Assembly (NCBI RefSeq): GCF_003688915.1
Contig: NZ_REFU01000001.1
Span: forward strand, 2,790,001 to 2,854,000
Origin: Rhodococcus sp. SBT000017
GTDB taxonomy: Bacteria; Actinomycetota; Actinomycetes; Mycobacteriales; Mycobacteriaceae
Direction of reading: 5' to 3'
Length of the DNA stretch: 64,000 bases
How positions within the stretch are numbered: position 1 is the first letter of the stretch; every line of letters begins with the position of its first letter. A program made the translations under genes and the position numbers. Under the pieces are notes generated by a model that did no database searches, had not been told where the DNA came from, and saw only the letters and a program-made list of their open reading frames with translations. Shown here in pieces: positions 26,117-35,014 of the stretch.

Positions 26117-26182
26117 CTATTAATTAGTGGCGAAGTGTGCAACAGTGACGACCGACACACTTCGAGCCCTGAGGAGCAGCTG

Positions 26183-27277
26183 GTGACGATGTTCGGAAGC
26201 CGACCACCGGCAAACCTCGCAGCACGCGAGGACGACACCGCGACCAGGATCGTCGCACTCGAGATCGACCAGGTCGCGCACGAGACCGAGGACGCGATCT
26301 CGCTGACTTTCACCGTCCCCGAACACCTGGCCACGCAGTTCTCGTACGAAGCGGGGCAGTTCCTCACCCTCGAAATCCCTTGCTCGGACGAGGGATCCCT
26401 GGCGCGCTGCTACTCGTTCTCGAGCTCCCCGGTCCGCGATACCCAGCCGACCGTCACCGTCAAGCGGATCCCGAACGGACTCGCGTCACAGTGGCTGCAC
26501 GAGAACGCAATTCGAGGGATGCGACTGAATGCGCTGGCACCGTCGGGCATGTTCGGTCCACAGAGCTGGGACTCCGACTTCGTTCTGATGGCCGCGGGCA
26601 GCGGAATCACCCCGATGCTGTCGATCATCAAGACCGCCTTGTTCCGACACGGCAACCGGATGACCCTCGTCTACGCGAACCAGAACCGCGAGTCGGTGAT
26701 CTTCGCGGAACAGTTGGCAGAGTTGCAGTCTCGGTTCCCCGATCGACTCGACGTCCACCACTGGTTCACCTCGGAATCGGGACTCCCCACTGCAGCAGGA
26801 CTGGCCTCGATGGGGGCCCAGGTGACCGACAACTGCGAGGCCTTCCTCTGTGGTCCGCCGCCGTACATGAACGTCGCGGAAGAATGGCTCGCGGGCACCG
26901 GCGTGACGGTTCGCCGTACCCACCGCGAGCTGTTCGCTTCCTTCGAGTCGAACCCATTTCAGCCCAGCGAATCCCCGGCCACGTCCGGATCGACTGCGGA
27001 CTTCGTTACCGCCGAGGTCGAGATCGATGGGACGGCAACCGAATTCGAGTGGAATACAGACACCAAGCTACTCGACCGCCTGCTCGAGCTCGGACTCGAT
27101 CCGCCGTACGTCTGCCGTGAAGGCACCTGCGGCGGCTGCGCTTACACCTTGACGGCGGGGTCGGTGACGATGCTCGCGAACGAGACACTGGACGAGTACG
27201 AACTCGGGCACGGGGTCCGGTTGGCGTGCCAGTCGATACCCGCCGCCGAGCCGATTCGTGCGGTGTTCGACCGCTGA
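26183..27277 (+). CDS. FAD/2Fe-2S hybrid oxygenase reductase (KshB/HmpL-like)
   Basis: 364 residues. An FAD domain carries R-C-Y-S-F-S-S-S, an NAD(P) domain carries GSGITPMLS and CGPPPYM, and the C-terminal plant-type ferredoxin domain has CREGTCGGC plus a distal Cys in ACQS for a 2Fe-2S cluster. It passes electrons from NAD(P)H to an oxygenase; 3-ketosteroid hydroxylase reductases have this order. The GTG at 26183, 6 bp after GAGGAG, is preferred to the longer start at 26135. It shares a divergent promoter and operator with the esterase-SDR-FMO operon, so joint regulation is likely. Its oxygenase partner is not adjacent. Confidence 0.85.
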   Translation: MTMFGSRPPANLAAREDDTATRIVALEIDQVAHETEDAISLTFTVPEHLATQFSYEAGQFLTLEIPCSDEGSLARCYSFSSSPVRDTQPTVTVKRIPNGLASQWLHENAIRGMRLNALAPSGMFGPQSWDSDFVLMAAGSGITPMLSIIKTALFRHGNRMTLVYANQNRESVIFAEQLAELQSRFPDRLDVHHWFTSESGLPTAAGLASMGAQVTDNCEAFLCGPPPYMNVAEEWLAGTGVTVRRTHRELFASFESNPFQPSESPATSGSTADFVTAEVEIDGTATEFEWNTDTKLLDRLLELGLDPPYVCREGTCGGCAYTLTAGSVTMLANETLDEYELGHGVRLACQSIPAAEPIRAVFDR

Positions 27278-27370
27278 TGTCCACGGGGATCGGCCGTACG
27301 GCCTCGAGCTGACGTCGTCGACAGGTCATGATGACACTCGAACGGCAGGAGGACGGCAGGTGGTTGACCA

Positions 27371-28813
27371 GTGACGTCACCAATCCCAGCGCCGGACGAT
27401 AGCGACCACGACACACCGTTCGTTGGTCCGTACTCCGAAGGTCCTCCGCCCGAGGCACTCGAAGTCCACTGTTCCGACCTCACCCGGTTCGGTCTCGAAG
27501 AGTTGGCGCGCGCGGTCCTGATCACGGTGGTCCTCGCGGCAGCCACGGGGATAGCCGTCCTTCGCTGGCCGGTGTCCTGGGTGCGAAAGCGTCGACGCTT
27601 CTCGGTCGCCCTGGCCGAGGGACTCGTCAAGGGATTCGAGGCGTTGGGGCCCACTTTCGTCAAACTGGGTCAGCTGATGGCGTCGTCGCCCGGGGTCTTC
27701 CCTCCGGTGCTTGCCGACGCCTGTCTGCGGTTGCTCGACGGGGTTCCTCCCGTTCCGGCGCACAAAGCTCGTCGGGTGGTCGAGCGCGACTTGGGCGGCA
27801 GGATCGAGGCCCTGTTCGACTCGTTCGACGACGTGCCGCTCTCGGCGGCGTCGGTGGCTCAGGTCCACGCCTGTGTGATGCGCGACGGCCGCGACGCTGT
27901 CGTGAAGGTACAGCGTCCGGAGATCAGGCGTCGCATGCGCGTCGATCTTCGGGTGGCGTTCGCAGGCGCATCGCTGTTGGAGCGGTTCTTCGAGTTCTTT
28001 CGTATCGCCAACGCGACGGTGATCGTCCGCGAGCTCAACGATCTGACGGCTCACGAATTGAACGGTGCCGCCGAGGCACTGCGGCAGCAGAACTTCCGCA
28101 ACAACGTGCATGTCTTCGGCGACAATGCGGGCGTCATGGTTCCGGAGATCTACTGGAGCCATTGCGGTCCGCGCGTGATCTGCATGGAGCGAGTTCGCGG
28201 CACTCCGGTCGGCCGAATAACGACGAGTGAACTTGCCGGGATCGACTCCGAGCTGCAGCTTCGTCGTGGTGTGAAAGTCTGGTTGGAAGCCGTTGTGCTG
28301 CATGGCCCGTTCCACGGCGATGTGCACGCGGGCAATCTGTGGGCGCTGGACGACGGTCGCGTGGGATTCCTCGACTTCGGGATCGTCGGCGAATTGCCCG
28401 AGGAGTGGCGCATCGTACTGCGTGAGATGTTTCGTGCGTCGCTGTTCGACGGCAACTACACCGAAGCTGCGAGGCGCATCCGCATGCTCGGGGTCACCGA
28501 GGGAACTACATTGGGCGACAAATTGATCGGGCTTCAACTGAGGAAGCTCTTCGAGCCGATTCTGGGCCGTGGAGCCGCCCGACTCGATCTGAGCAAGCTG
28601 GTCGCATCTCTCGTCGAGACCGGCAGACGCTGGGGCGTCGCGACTCCGGAGGAACTGGTGCTGTTCGGCAAGCAGCTCGGTTACTTCGAGCGCTACTCGG
28701 CCGCACTCGCACCGGAGTGGGTGTTGGGTCGAGACCTGTTCCTGTTCAAAAACATTCTCCCGGAAGAAGTGGCCGCAGCGGTGGCCGCGAGAAACATCGT
28801 GCTACCGGACTAG
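27371..28813 (+). CDS. ABC1/UbiB-family atypical kinase
   Basis: 480 residues with the UbiB/AarF hallmarks: the KxGQ motif in TFVKLGQL, the Ala-rich loop in LSAASVAQVHA, the Lys of AVVKVQRP, the catalytic loop HGDVHAGNL and the metal-binding DFG in FLDFGIVGE. A membrane helix near residues 47-65 precedes the domain. UbiB-like proteins have ATPase activity and support quinone or lipid metabolism; the actinobacterial role is not settled. It uses a GTG start with GGCAGG upstream. About 90 bp separate it from the reductase gene. Confidence 0.82.
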   Translation: MTSPIPAPDDSDHDTPFVGPYSEGPPPEALEVHCSDLTRFGLEELARAVLITVVLAAATGIAVLRWPVSWVRKRRRFSVALAEGLVKGFEALGPTFVKLGQLMASSPGVFPPVLADACLRLLDGVPPVPAHKARRVVERDLGGRIEALFDSFDDVPLSAASVAQVHACVMRDGRDAVVKVQRPEIRRRMRVDLRVAFAGASLLERFFEFFRIANATVIVRELNDLTAHELNGAAEALRQQNFRNNVHVFGDNAGVMVPEIYWSHCGPRVICMERVRGTPVGRITTSELAGIDSELQLRRGVKVWLEAVVLHGPFHGDVHAGNLWALDDGRVGFLDFGIVGELPEEWRIVLREMFRASLFDGNYTEAARRIRMLGVTEGTTLGDKLIGLQLRKLFEPILGRGAARLDLSKLVASLVETGRRWGVATPEELVLFGKQLGYFERYSAALAPEWVLGRDLFLFKNILPEEVAAAVAARNIVLPD

Positions 28814-28831
28814 GTTCGTTCCACGGGTAGG

Positions 28832-28848
28832 TCGGCCGGGCGGGCCGA
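28832..28848 (+). terminator. Short GC hairpin after the kinase gene
   Basis: TCGGCC (28832-28837) pairs with GGCCGA (28843-28848) across GGGCG, 19 bp after the stop. The following 150 bp are AT-richer (TAAGTTTTGCGAAATATTCGG) and probably hold the promoter of the next gene. Confidence 0.3.
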
Positions 28849-29005
28849 GTACGAGAAACTCTAAGTTTTGCGAAATATTCGGCGTCGTTCTGACCCCGAA
28901 CGCGTGACCGCTCGTTGAACAATCGGCCACGGCGTTCCACCGATCCTTGTCGACGTCGACAATCGATTCGACCGTCGATGTTCGACAATGCTCCTGGGGG
29001 TTTAC

Positions 29006-30124
29006 ATGGATCCGATTTCACGACGCAGCGCTTTGAAAGGCCTCGGCCTGGCGGCGGGCTTGGTCACGCTCGGTTCGTCCGGTGCGGGTCTCGCGTTCGC
29101 GCAACCTTCACCGACGGAGTTGCGAGTGCTGGCAATCAACACCTGGCTCAACGGGACCAGGATCGACAACGGTCTCGAACTGGTTGCCGGCATCATCCAA
29201 TCGACCGGCGCATCGGTGGTACTGCTCTCCGAAGCTCGCACCGCCGCAGCGGATCTGGTAGTCATCCTGGAAAGGCTGGGGTTGAAGTTCTATTCGGCAC
29301 CCAGCGAAGACACCGCCGTGCTGTCCCTGTATCCGATCCAGGAAACCGGCTTGTTCGAGTACATGACCAAGGCAGTGATCGCGCCGGGCGGTGTGCCCAT
29401 CGCCGTGTACGCCGCCCACCTCCAGTACCAGTGGTACGCAACCTACCTGCCGCGCGGCTACGGGGCCGGAGTGCCCGAACCCGGCCGGTTCGCCGAGTAC
29501 GGCTGGGACAAGATACCGACCGGCCCGGTCACCGACGTAGCGGCGGTCACCCAGATCAACGACGAGTCCGGACGTCCGACCGAGATCGCCGAGTTCATCG
29601 CCGACGCCGCGCTGGAACAGGCCAAAGGTCGGGCCGTCATCCTCGGTGGCGATTTGAACGAACCGTCGACACTCGACTGGACCCCGGCAACCAAGGATCT
29701 GTTCGACCACAACGGAGTGGTGCTGCCGTGGGGTTCCACCCAGCGGCTGAGGGATGCAGGCTTCGTCGACGCCTACCGACACCTGTACCCCGATCCGGTC
29801 ACTCATCCCGGATTCACCTGGCCTACAGACAATCCCGATGCCTCGGTGTCGTCACTCACGTGGACACCGGAAGCGGACGAGCGGGACCGAATCGACTACA
29901 TCTTCGCCGGCCCGTCACCGCAGCTGACGCTGACATCGGCCGGCATCGTGGGCCCACGCGGATCGATCGTCCGCAATCAGCGGGTCGAAGAATCGACGGC
30001 CGACAACTTCGTCTCCTCACCGCTGCCGTGGCCGACCGATCACAAGGCAGTCATCGCGAGCTATCGACTGGGTTCGGGCCCGATCGGCTTGCCTCCGACT
30101 TTCGGGTCGTCCGGCGGTCGGTGA
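29006..30124 (+). CDS. Tat-secreted endonuclease/exonuclease/phosphatase-family protein
   Basis: 372 residues. The N-terminus SRRSALKGLGLAAGL is a twin-arginine signal ending near residue 30 (AFA-QPS). The mature part is an EEP domain: VLAINTWLNG at its start, VVLLSEAR (metal-binding Glu), LGGDLNEPS (Asp-Asn) and RIDYIFAG...TDHKAV at the end. Folded export suggests a bound metal. The ATG at 29006 is chosen for its G-rich ribosome site and Tat motif; 28988 is also in frame. It runs 64 bp into the convergent TetR gene. Possible substrates include DNA, sphingomyelin-type lipids or inositol phosphates. Confidence 0.82.
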   Translation: MDPISRRSALKGLGLAAGLVTLGSSGAGLAFAQPSPTELRVLAINTWLNGTRIDNGLELVAGIIQSTGASVVLLSEARTAAADLVVILERLGLKFYSAPSEDTAVLSLYPIQETGLFEYMTKAVIAPGGVPIAVYAAHLQYQWYATYLPRGYGAGVPEPGRFAEYGWDKIPTGPVTDVAAVTQINDESGRPTEIAEFIADAALEQAKGRAVILGGDLNEPSTLDWTPATKDLFDHNGVVLPWGSTQRLRDAGFVDAYRHLYPDPVTHPGFTWPTDNPDASVSSLTWTPEADERDRIDYIFAGPSPQLTLTSAGIVGPRGSIVRNQRVEESTADNFVSSPLPWPTDHKAVIASYRLGSGPIGLPPTFGSSGGR

Positions 30125-30837
30125 CCGGAAGTCGCGAGCGAGATCGCAAGCGACCGATCCTCTTTCGCCTCGACCAACGGGTGAGGTTCCGCCGCGAATC
30201 GTCCGGCCGAGCCCTGGGCGCGTGCGATACCCGCGATACCGCCCCACACCATCATGGTCAGGTAGTCGACGAGTTCGTCGGCCGACATGGTCCGGTCGTA
30301 GATCCACCAATGTGATGCCAATCGAACCGCGCCGATCATGGCGAAGGCGATCGGCATTGCTCCTGCCGTCGAGAATTCCCGAGTTCGCAGTCTGTCGGCG
30401 GTCACCGCACTGAGCACGTCCGCGATCAGTTGCTCCGACGCGGTGATGATCTCGCGATTGTTCGCGGCGGAGTTGTTGGCATGGACGTAGATGTAGATCT
30501 CGGGATCGGTGGCTACCGTCGTGACGTATGCCGCGATCACTGCACGGGTGAGTTGATACTCGTCGAGATCCTCGGAGAGTGCTTCGTGAATCCGCGGCAC
30601 CAGCACCGTCTCGATGTACCGTTCCATCGCGGCGTCGGTCAAGCCCTTCTTGTCGGTGAAGTGCTTGTAGAGAACAGTTTTCGAGACGCCGTTCTCCATT
30701 GCGATCTCGTCGAGCCCGACGGCGTGCCCATGCCTGCGGATCGCTGCCAAAGTGCCGTCGAGCAGCTCACGACGCCGCGTGATCCGGTGATCACGCCACC
30801 GGTGACTGCGCCCGTCCACCTTCGTCGCTGCGGTCAC
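30061..30837 (-). CDS. TetR family regulator of the FMO-hydrolase operon
   Basis: 258 residues. The HTH is clear: RRELLDGTLAAIRRHGHAVGLDEIAMENGVSKTVLYKHFTDKKGL. The C-terminal helical domain (YIYVHANNSAANNREI; AGAMPIAFAMIGAVRLA) would bind a hydrophobic ligand. The GTG at 30837 overlaps the hydrolase TGA (GTGA), so it is co-transcribed with FMO and hydrolase and probably autoregulated through the operator at 33294. A longer frame upstream overlaps the hydrolase and is rejected. The last 64 bp are antisense to the EEP gene end. Confidence 0.85.
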   Translation of the reverse strand: MTAATKVDGRSHRWRDHRITRRRELLDGTLAAIRRHGHAVGLDEIAMENGVSKTVLYKHFTDKKGLTDAAMERYIETVLVPRIHEALSEDLDEYQLTRAVIAAYVTTVATDPEIYIYVHANNSAANNREIITASEQLIADVLSAVTADRLRTREFSTAGAMPIAFAMIGAVRLASHWWIYDRTMSADELVDYLTMMVWGGIAGIARAQGSAGRFAAEPHPLVEAKEDRSLAISLATSGHRPPDDPKVGGKPIGPEPSR

Positions 30838-31655
30838 GCCTGCTGCGCGACTGCCCGCGAACCGTTCAACAGAATGGAGGCAACCAGTTCCGGGTCGTCC
30901 GTCATCGGCACGTGCCCCAGCCCCGCATAGGTCGTGACGTCCGCCTGCGGAAAGGTCTGCTGTACCAGCGGTGCCTGATACACCGGCAGCACCCAGTCTC
31001 GACGGCCCCATGCGACGGTGACGGGGACACTCTCGTCGACCGGAACGCTGAAGCGCGGCACTGCATTACCGGCCGCGTCGATCGCCCTGTTGGTGGTGAT
31101 GCTCGACGCGTCGATCGTGGCCGTGGCCGCCGGAACTCGCCACGGCTTGGCATAGAAGACCGAGTTCGCGATCGTACGACCGACGACGCTCTTCATGACG
31201 GCAGGCGCGATCGGACCGATTAGTCGGGACAACGCCCTCAGCAAGCGAAAGACGAGCAGTGCCCGCGTCTGATCCCAGTGTCCGCGAAAGAAACCGGCAG
31301 GCGACAGTGCGGTGGCAGAGGCCACCGACCCTCGGGCCGCGAGTTCGAGGGCGAAATAGCCGCCGAGAGAATTGCCGGCCACGTGTGGCTTTTCTCCGTC
31401 CACCGAGACCTGCTCGAGGAATCGCTCGAGTTCGACGACGATCCATGGACCGAGATCGAAGTCCTCGGTGGGCAGTTCGGGCGAATCACCGTGTCCGGGC
31501 AGGTCGACGGTCACCACTCGCCGATGGCGCACCAGTGCGTCGACGACGCTGTCCCACGCATGCTGCCGGTGCACGATGCCGTGGATGAGTACCAACGTCG
31601 GCCCCTCCCCTCGGATCGTGTGCGCGAGAGCCCGGCCATCGATATCGAAAGTCAC
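30834..31655 (-). CDS. Alpha/beta hydrolase
   Basis: 273 residues with a canonical alpha/beta fold: LVLIHGIVHRQHAWD (oxyanion), VVTVDLPGHGDS, nucleophile Ser in GNSLGG, acid in WGRRDWVLP and His in GLGHVPM. The enzyme most likely hydrolyses an ester. It starts with GTG at 31655, 20 bp after the FMO stop and behind AGAGAG, so it is translated with the monooxygenase. A Baeyer-Villiger enzyme followed by an esterase is a standard pair for breaking ketones. Confidence 0.82.
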   Translation of the reverse strand: MTFDIDGRALAHTIRGEGPTLVLIHGIVHRQHAWDSVVDALVRHRRVVTVDLPGHGDSPELPTEDFDLGPWIVVELERFLEQVSVDGEKPHVAGNSLGGYFALELAARGSVASATALSPAGFFRGHWDQTRALLVFRLLRALSRLIGPIAPAVMKSVVGRTIANSVFYAKPWRVPAATATIDASSITTNRAIDAAGNAVPRFSVPVDESVPVTVAWGRRDWVLPVYQAPLVQQTFPQADVTTYAGLGHVPMTDDPELVASILLNGSRAVAQQA

Positions 31656-31675
31656 TGCAGTCCACTCTCTGTCGT

Positions 31676-33214
31676 CTACGCCGTGAAAACGTCTACTGCC
31701 TCGGGACCGGCCACCTGGCTCGGCACGGTCCGTCCGAACGTCATGGATTCGGTGAGGTCGTCGAATCGAGCGTCGATTCGATCGAGAATATAGTTCTGGC
31801 GTACGGACCACGGGCGTTCGGTTCCCGATTTCGGCAACTGGTCGAGCGACCTGGTGACATATCCGGACGCGAGATCCACGACCGGTCGGGCGGTCAGCTT
31901 CTTGTCCTGCCGGTTCGGAATCGCGCGGGTATGACCGCGAGATCTCATGTGAATCAACAGTTTCGCCACGGCTTGCGCGGTCATGTCGGCCTTGAGCGTC
32001 CACGATGCGTTCGTGTACCCGATGGACCAGGCCACGTTGGGTACGTCCTCGAGCATGTGGCCCTTGTAGACGAACTTGTCGTGCACTTCGACGCGCGCGC
32101 CGTCCAACGACAACTCGATACCGCCGATCGCCTGCAGCTTCAATCCCGTTGCGGTGACGATGATGTCGGCCGGGATCTCGTCACCCGATTCCAACCGAAT
32201 CCCATCGGCGGTGATCTCGGCGATCTTGTCGGTCACCACGGTCGCGCGACCGGAGCGAATGGCCTTGAAGAGATCGCCGTCGGGCACGACGCACAGTCGC
32301 TGGTCCCAGGGGTCGTAGGTCGGGTTGAAGTGCGTGTCGACGTCGTACCCGCGTGGCAGCTGAGCCTTCGTCATCGCGCGAAAGACCTTGCGGGCCGTCT
32401 TCGGTGCGCGGCGGCAGAGCTGGTAGGAACCGACCATCAGCAGGGCGTTGCGCCAGCGAAGTGCGCTGTGGGCGAGCGTGTCCGGCAGTAGTCGCTTGGT
32501 GATCGTGGTGAACGGATCGGTCATCGGTAATGACGCGATGTAGGTCGGTGAACGCTGCAGCATCGTCACCGATGCCGCATCGGCAGCCAACGATGGCACC
32601 AACGTGATTGCGGTTGCACCACTTCCGATCACGACGACCTTCTTGCCGGAGTGGTCGAGGCCCTCCGGCCACTGCTGCGGATGCACGACCTGTCCGGCGA
32701 AGTCGTCCAGTCCGGGTATGTCGGGAGAGTATCCGCCCGCATAGTCGAAGTAGCCGGTGCACAGGAACACGAATCTGCTGCGGTAGCGCTTCGGCACGCC
32801 GTTGGACACGGTGTCGACGGTCCACAGATCCGTCGACGAGTCCCAGTTCGCCGCGGTGACCATGGTCGAGAAATGCGTGTGCTCGTCGATGCCGTTGGAT
32901 TCGACGGTGTCGACGATGTAGTTGCGGATGTCTTCGCCGTGAGCGAGCAGGGTGTCGCCCTGCCACGGAGTGTGCGGAAACGCGAAGGTGAAGATGTCAC
33001 TGTCGGAACGAATACCCGGGTAGCGGAACAGGTCCCACGTGCCACCTGCTCGCTCGCGCCCTTCGAGAACGGCGTAGGTCATTTCGGGCGCCATCTGCTG
33101 CAGGCGATATGCCGCGCCGACCCCCGAGATACCGGCTCCGATGATGAGCACGTCCTTGAAGTCGTCTTCGATCGAACTGCCGATCTCGGGCCACTGGCCT
33201 GGACTCTTCTTCAC
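31676..33214 (-). CDS. Flavin-containing monooxygenase, Baeyer-Villiger type
   Basis: 512 residues. FAD motif GAGISGVGAAYRL near residue 26, GGTWDLFRYPGIRSDSD, the BVMO fingerprint-like F-A-G-Q-V-V-H-P-Q-Q-W, the NADPH motif GSGATAITL, and a late TATGL. It inserts oxygen into a ketone using NADPH, or oxidises a heteroatom. I chose the GTG at 33214 because GAGGTG precedes it and because it leaves the usual short N-terminus; GTG at 33271 or ATG at 33244 would add 10-19 residues. First gene of an operon with a hydrolase and a TetR regulator; an operator copy sits 80 bp upstream. Confidence 0.85.
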   Translation of the reverse strand: MKKSPGQWPEIGSSIEDDFKDVLIIGAGISGVGAAYRLQQMAPEMTYAVLEGRERAGGTWDLFRYPGIRSDSDIFTFAFPHTPWQGDTLLAHGEDIRNYIVDTVESNGIDEHTHFSTMVTAANWDSSTDLWTVDTVSNGVPKRYRSRFVFLCTGYFDYAGGYSPDIPGLDDFAGQVVHPQQWPEGLDHSGKKVVVIGSGATAITLVPSLAADAASVTMLQRSPTYIASLPMTDPFTTITKRLLPDTLAHSALRWRNALLMVGSYQLCRRAPKTARKVFRAMTKAQLPRGYDVDTHFNPTYDPWDQRLCVVPDGDLFKAIRSGRATVVTDKIAEITADGIRLESGDEIPADIIVTATGLKLQAIGGIELSLDGARVEVHDKFVYKGHMLEDVPNVAWSIGYTNASWTLKADMTAQAVAKLLIHMRSRGHTRAIPNRQDKKLTARPVVDLASGYVTRSLDQLPKSGTERPWSVRQNYILDRIDARFDDLTESMTFGRTVPSQVAGPEAVDVFTA

Positions 33215-33293
33215 GTCGCACCTCGCTGTCTTGCCGAACTCCATCGAGGTTCGCGCCGGAAGCAGCGGCACCGCGACTTACATCACATAATGT

Positions 33294-33309
33294 GCCATTG
33301 ACGAATGGC
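33294..33309. promoter_or_regulatory. Palindromic operator GCCATT-N4-AATGGC (copy 2)
   Basis: GCCATT GACG AATGGC lies upstream of the FMO-hydrolase-TetR operon. The arms and 4-bp spacing are identical to the site at 26101-26116. An overlapping repeat ATTGAC/GTCAAT (33297-33302; 33313-33318) is also present. It sits in a 407-bp gap (33215-33621) between the FMO operon and the next TetR gene that otherwise holds only one doubtful small ORF. Confidence 0.65.
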
Positions 33310-33388
33310 GATGTCAATGCCAGTCTTTTGGTACACCGAAGACAGGAACTCTCATGAACCGCACACGTCCCATTGGAAGCAGCGACCG

Positions 33389-33550
33389 ATGACTCCTGTG
33401 GTGGTCGGGGCCGCAGGAGTCATCGCCCTCGTCCTGTTCACTTCACGCGGCGCAGGCATGGACTTCGACCGACGCTCTCTGGCCGGCGCGTACAAGCCGG
33501 TGCGCTCGACGTTGTCGAAGCGACTGCGGACGCGTCGACGCACGTGGTGA
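33389..33550 (+). CDS. Possible small membrane protein
   Basis: 53 codons from the ATG at 33389, preceded at ~8 bp by GGAAG. A hydrophobic stretch (VVVGAAGVIALVLF) is followed by a basic tail (KRLRTRRRTW). A longer in-frame start exists at 33305, overlapping the operator. No family recognised; it could be a chance ORF in a regulatory gap. Confidence 0.3.
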   Translation: MTPVVVGAAGVIALVLFTSRGAGMDFDRRSLAGAYKPVRSTLSKRLRTRRRTW

Positions 33551-33621
33551 GCTCGGGAGCGGTCCGTTCCGTTCTGTGACATCACCCGACGTGGGCGAGT
33601 TCGATCAGTACGCTCGGACCC

Positions 33622-34269
33622 ATGCCCGATCGGAAGTACGCAGGCAGATCCCCACAGGAGCGTTCCTCCGAACGTATTACCCGTCTGATGGATACCGGGA
33701 TCGGTCTGTTCGGCACGCACGGATACGCCGCGACGACGATCGGCATGTTGTGCTCGGAATCGAACGTGTCGACCCGTCACTTCTATCGCGAGATCGGAAG
33801 CCGGACGGAGCTGCTCAAGAAGATCGTCACCACCTTGAATCAGGACGGCGAGCGCGCTGCGCGAGACGCACTGTCCGGCGACGGTCAGCAATCGGCGGTG
33901 GCGTCGATCGACGCCGCGATCCGGGCGTACCTCGGCGTCACGTGTCGCACCCGGATGTCGGCTCGGGTCTGCTACGTCGAGGTGGTCGGAGTCAGTACCG
34001 ATATCGAGCTGTGGCGCATGAATCAGCGAGACGTCATCGTCGAGATGTTCGGTTCCCTGACAACTGCCGCCGCAGCACGAGGAGAACTGCCCGACAGAAA
34101 CTATCGTCTGGTCATTCTCGCGATCATCGGCGCCGCCAATATCTTCGCCCAGGAGTGGGCTCTGAGCTGCAGCTCGAGTGCCGAACCGACCGATGACACC
34201 TTCACCCCGTACATCGACACCCTCGTCGAACTGGTCACCGCCGCGCTGCGGACGCCCCGACCCGTATAG
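33622..34269 (+). CDS. TetR family transcriptional regulator
   Basis: 215 residues. N-terminal HTH: RITRLMDTGIGLFGTHGYAATTIGMLCSESNVSTRHFYREIGSR. The C-terminal ligand-binding part is all-helical. It stands alone, divergent from the FMO operon and upstream of the CsbD-like gene, so it could also act on the shared region with operator copy 2. The ATG at 33622 starts MPDRKYAGRSPQERS, a usual basic lead-in. Ligand unknown. Confidence 0.82.
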   Translation: MPDRKYAGRSPQERSSERITRLMDTGIGLFGTHGYAATTIGMLCSESNVSTRHFYREIGSRTELLKKIVTTLNQDGERAARDALSGDGQQSAVASIDAAIRAYLGVTCRTRMSARVCYVEVVGVSTDIELWRMNQRDVIVEMFGSLTTAAAARGELPDRNYRLVILAIIGAANIFAQEWALSCSSSAEPTDDTFTPYIDTLVELVTAALRTPRPV

Positions 34270-34412
34270 CCCGACCATCGATAGTGACCCATCACACTCC
34301 TGCTCGACGTATGTTTCGGAGCAGCTGGATCGACTCATACTTATCGGCGTCGTCCGCGACGCCCCCAGCTCCGGATGTCCGGAGACGACCTACACGAAAG
34401 AGGTACGCACCG

Positions 34413-35003
34413 ATGGCCGACTTCATCGACAAGGCTCAGCACAAGGCAGAGGAACTTGCCGGGACTGCGAAGGAGAAGGCAGGCGAGGCGACCGGTGACG
34501 ACAGCCTTCGCGCCGAAGGTGCCAAGGATCAGGCCAAGGCCAACACTCACCAGGCCGCCGACAAGGTCTCCGACGCCGCCGAAAGTGTTGCCGACTCCGC
34601 AGCCGGTGCAGCCAAGGAGGCCAAGCATGCCGCCTCCGACGTCGCCGACAAGGCGGCCGACGTTGCCGAGGACGTCAAGGACACCGTCAAGAACAAGGTC
34701 GGCAACGTCGATGCCGACGACGTGAAGGAGAAGGCCTCCCAGGTCGCCGACAAGGCAGCCGACAAGGCCTCCGCCGTCGCCGACGACGTGAAGAACAAGG
34801 TTCGCAACATCGACAGCGAGGATGTGGCCGAGGCCGCGAAGGTCGGTACTCCCGTCATCGCCGCCATCGCAGCCGTTGCCGGTGCTGTCGCGTTCGTGCT
34901 GATCCGTCGACGCAACCGTCGCAACAGCGCTGCGCACCTGTTCGTGCCGTCGAAGCGCACCACCCGCAAGCTCGCCAAGAAGGCTCGCAAGCACAGCTTC
35001 TGA
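34413..35003 (+). CDS. CsbD-like stress protein with repeats and C-terminal membrane helix
   Basis: 196 residues. The N-terminus (DKAQHKAEELAGTAKEKAGEATGDDSLRAEG) is a CsbD-type stress motif. It continues as a long Ala/Lys/Asp-rich helix of LEA type with two similar ~33-residue units, each containing ADKAAD, DVK-KV and a DxxDV turn. One membrane helix (AAIAAVAGAVAFVLI, about 150-168) and a basic tail follow. It is probably a desiccation/osmotic stress protein tied to the membrane. The ATG at 34413 has AAAGAGG 9 bp upstream; the longer start at 34284 is rejected. A strong terminator follows. Confidence 0.8.
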   Translation: MADFIDKAQHKAEELAGTAKEKAGEATGDDSLRAEGAKDQAKANTHQAADKVSDAAESVADSAAGAAKEAKHAASDVADKAADVAEDVKDTVKNKVGNVDADDVKEKASQVADKAADKASAVADDVKNKVRNIDSEDVAEAAKVGTPVIAAIAAVAGAVAFVLIRRRNRRNSAAHLFVPSKRTTRKLAKKARKHSF

Positions 35004-35014
35004 CGGTAATTGCA

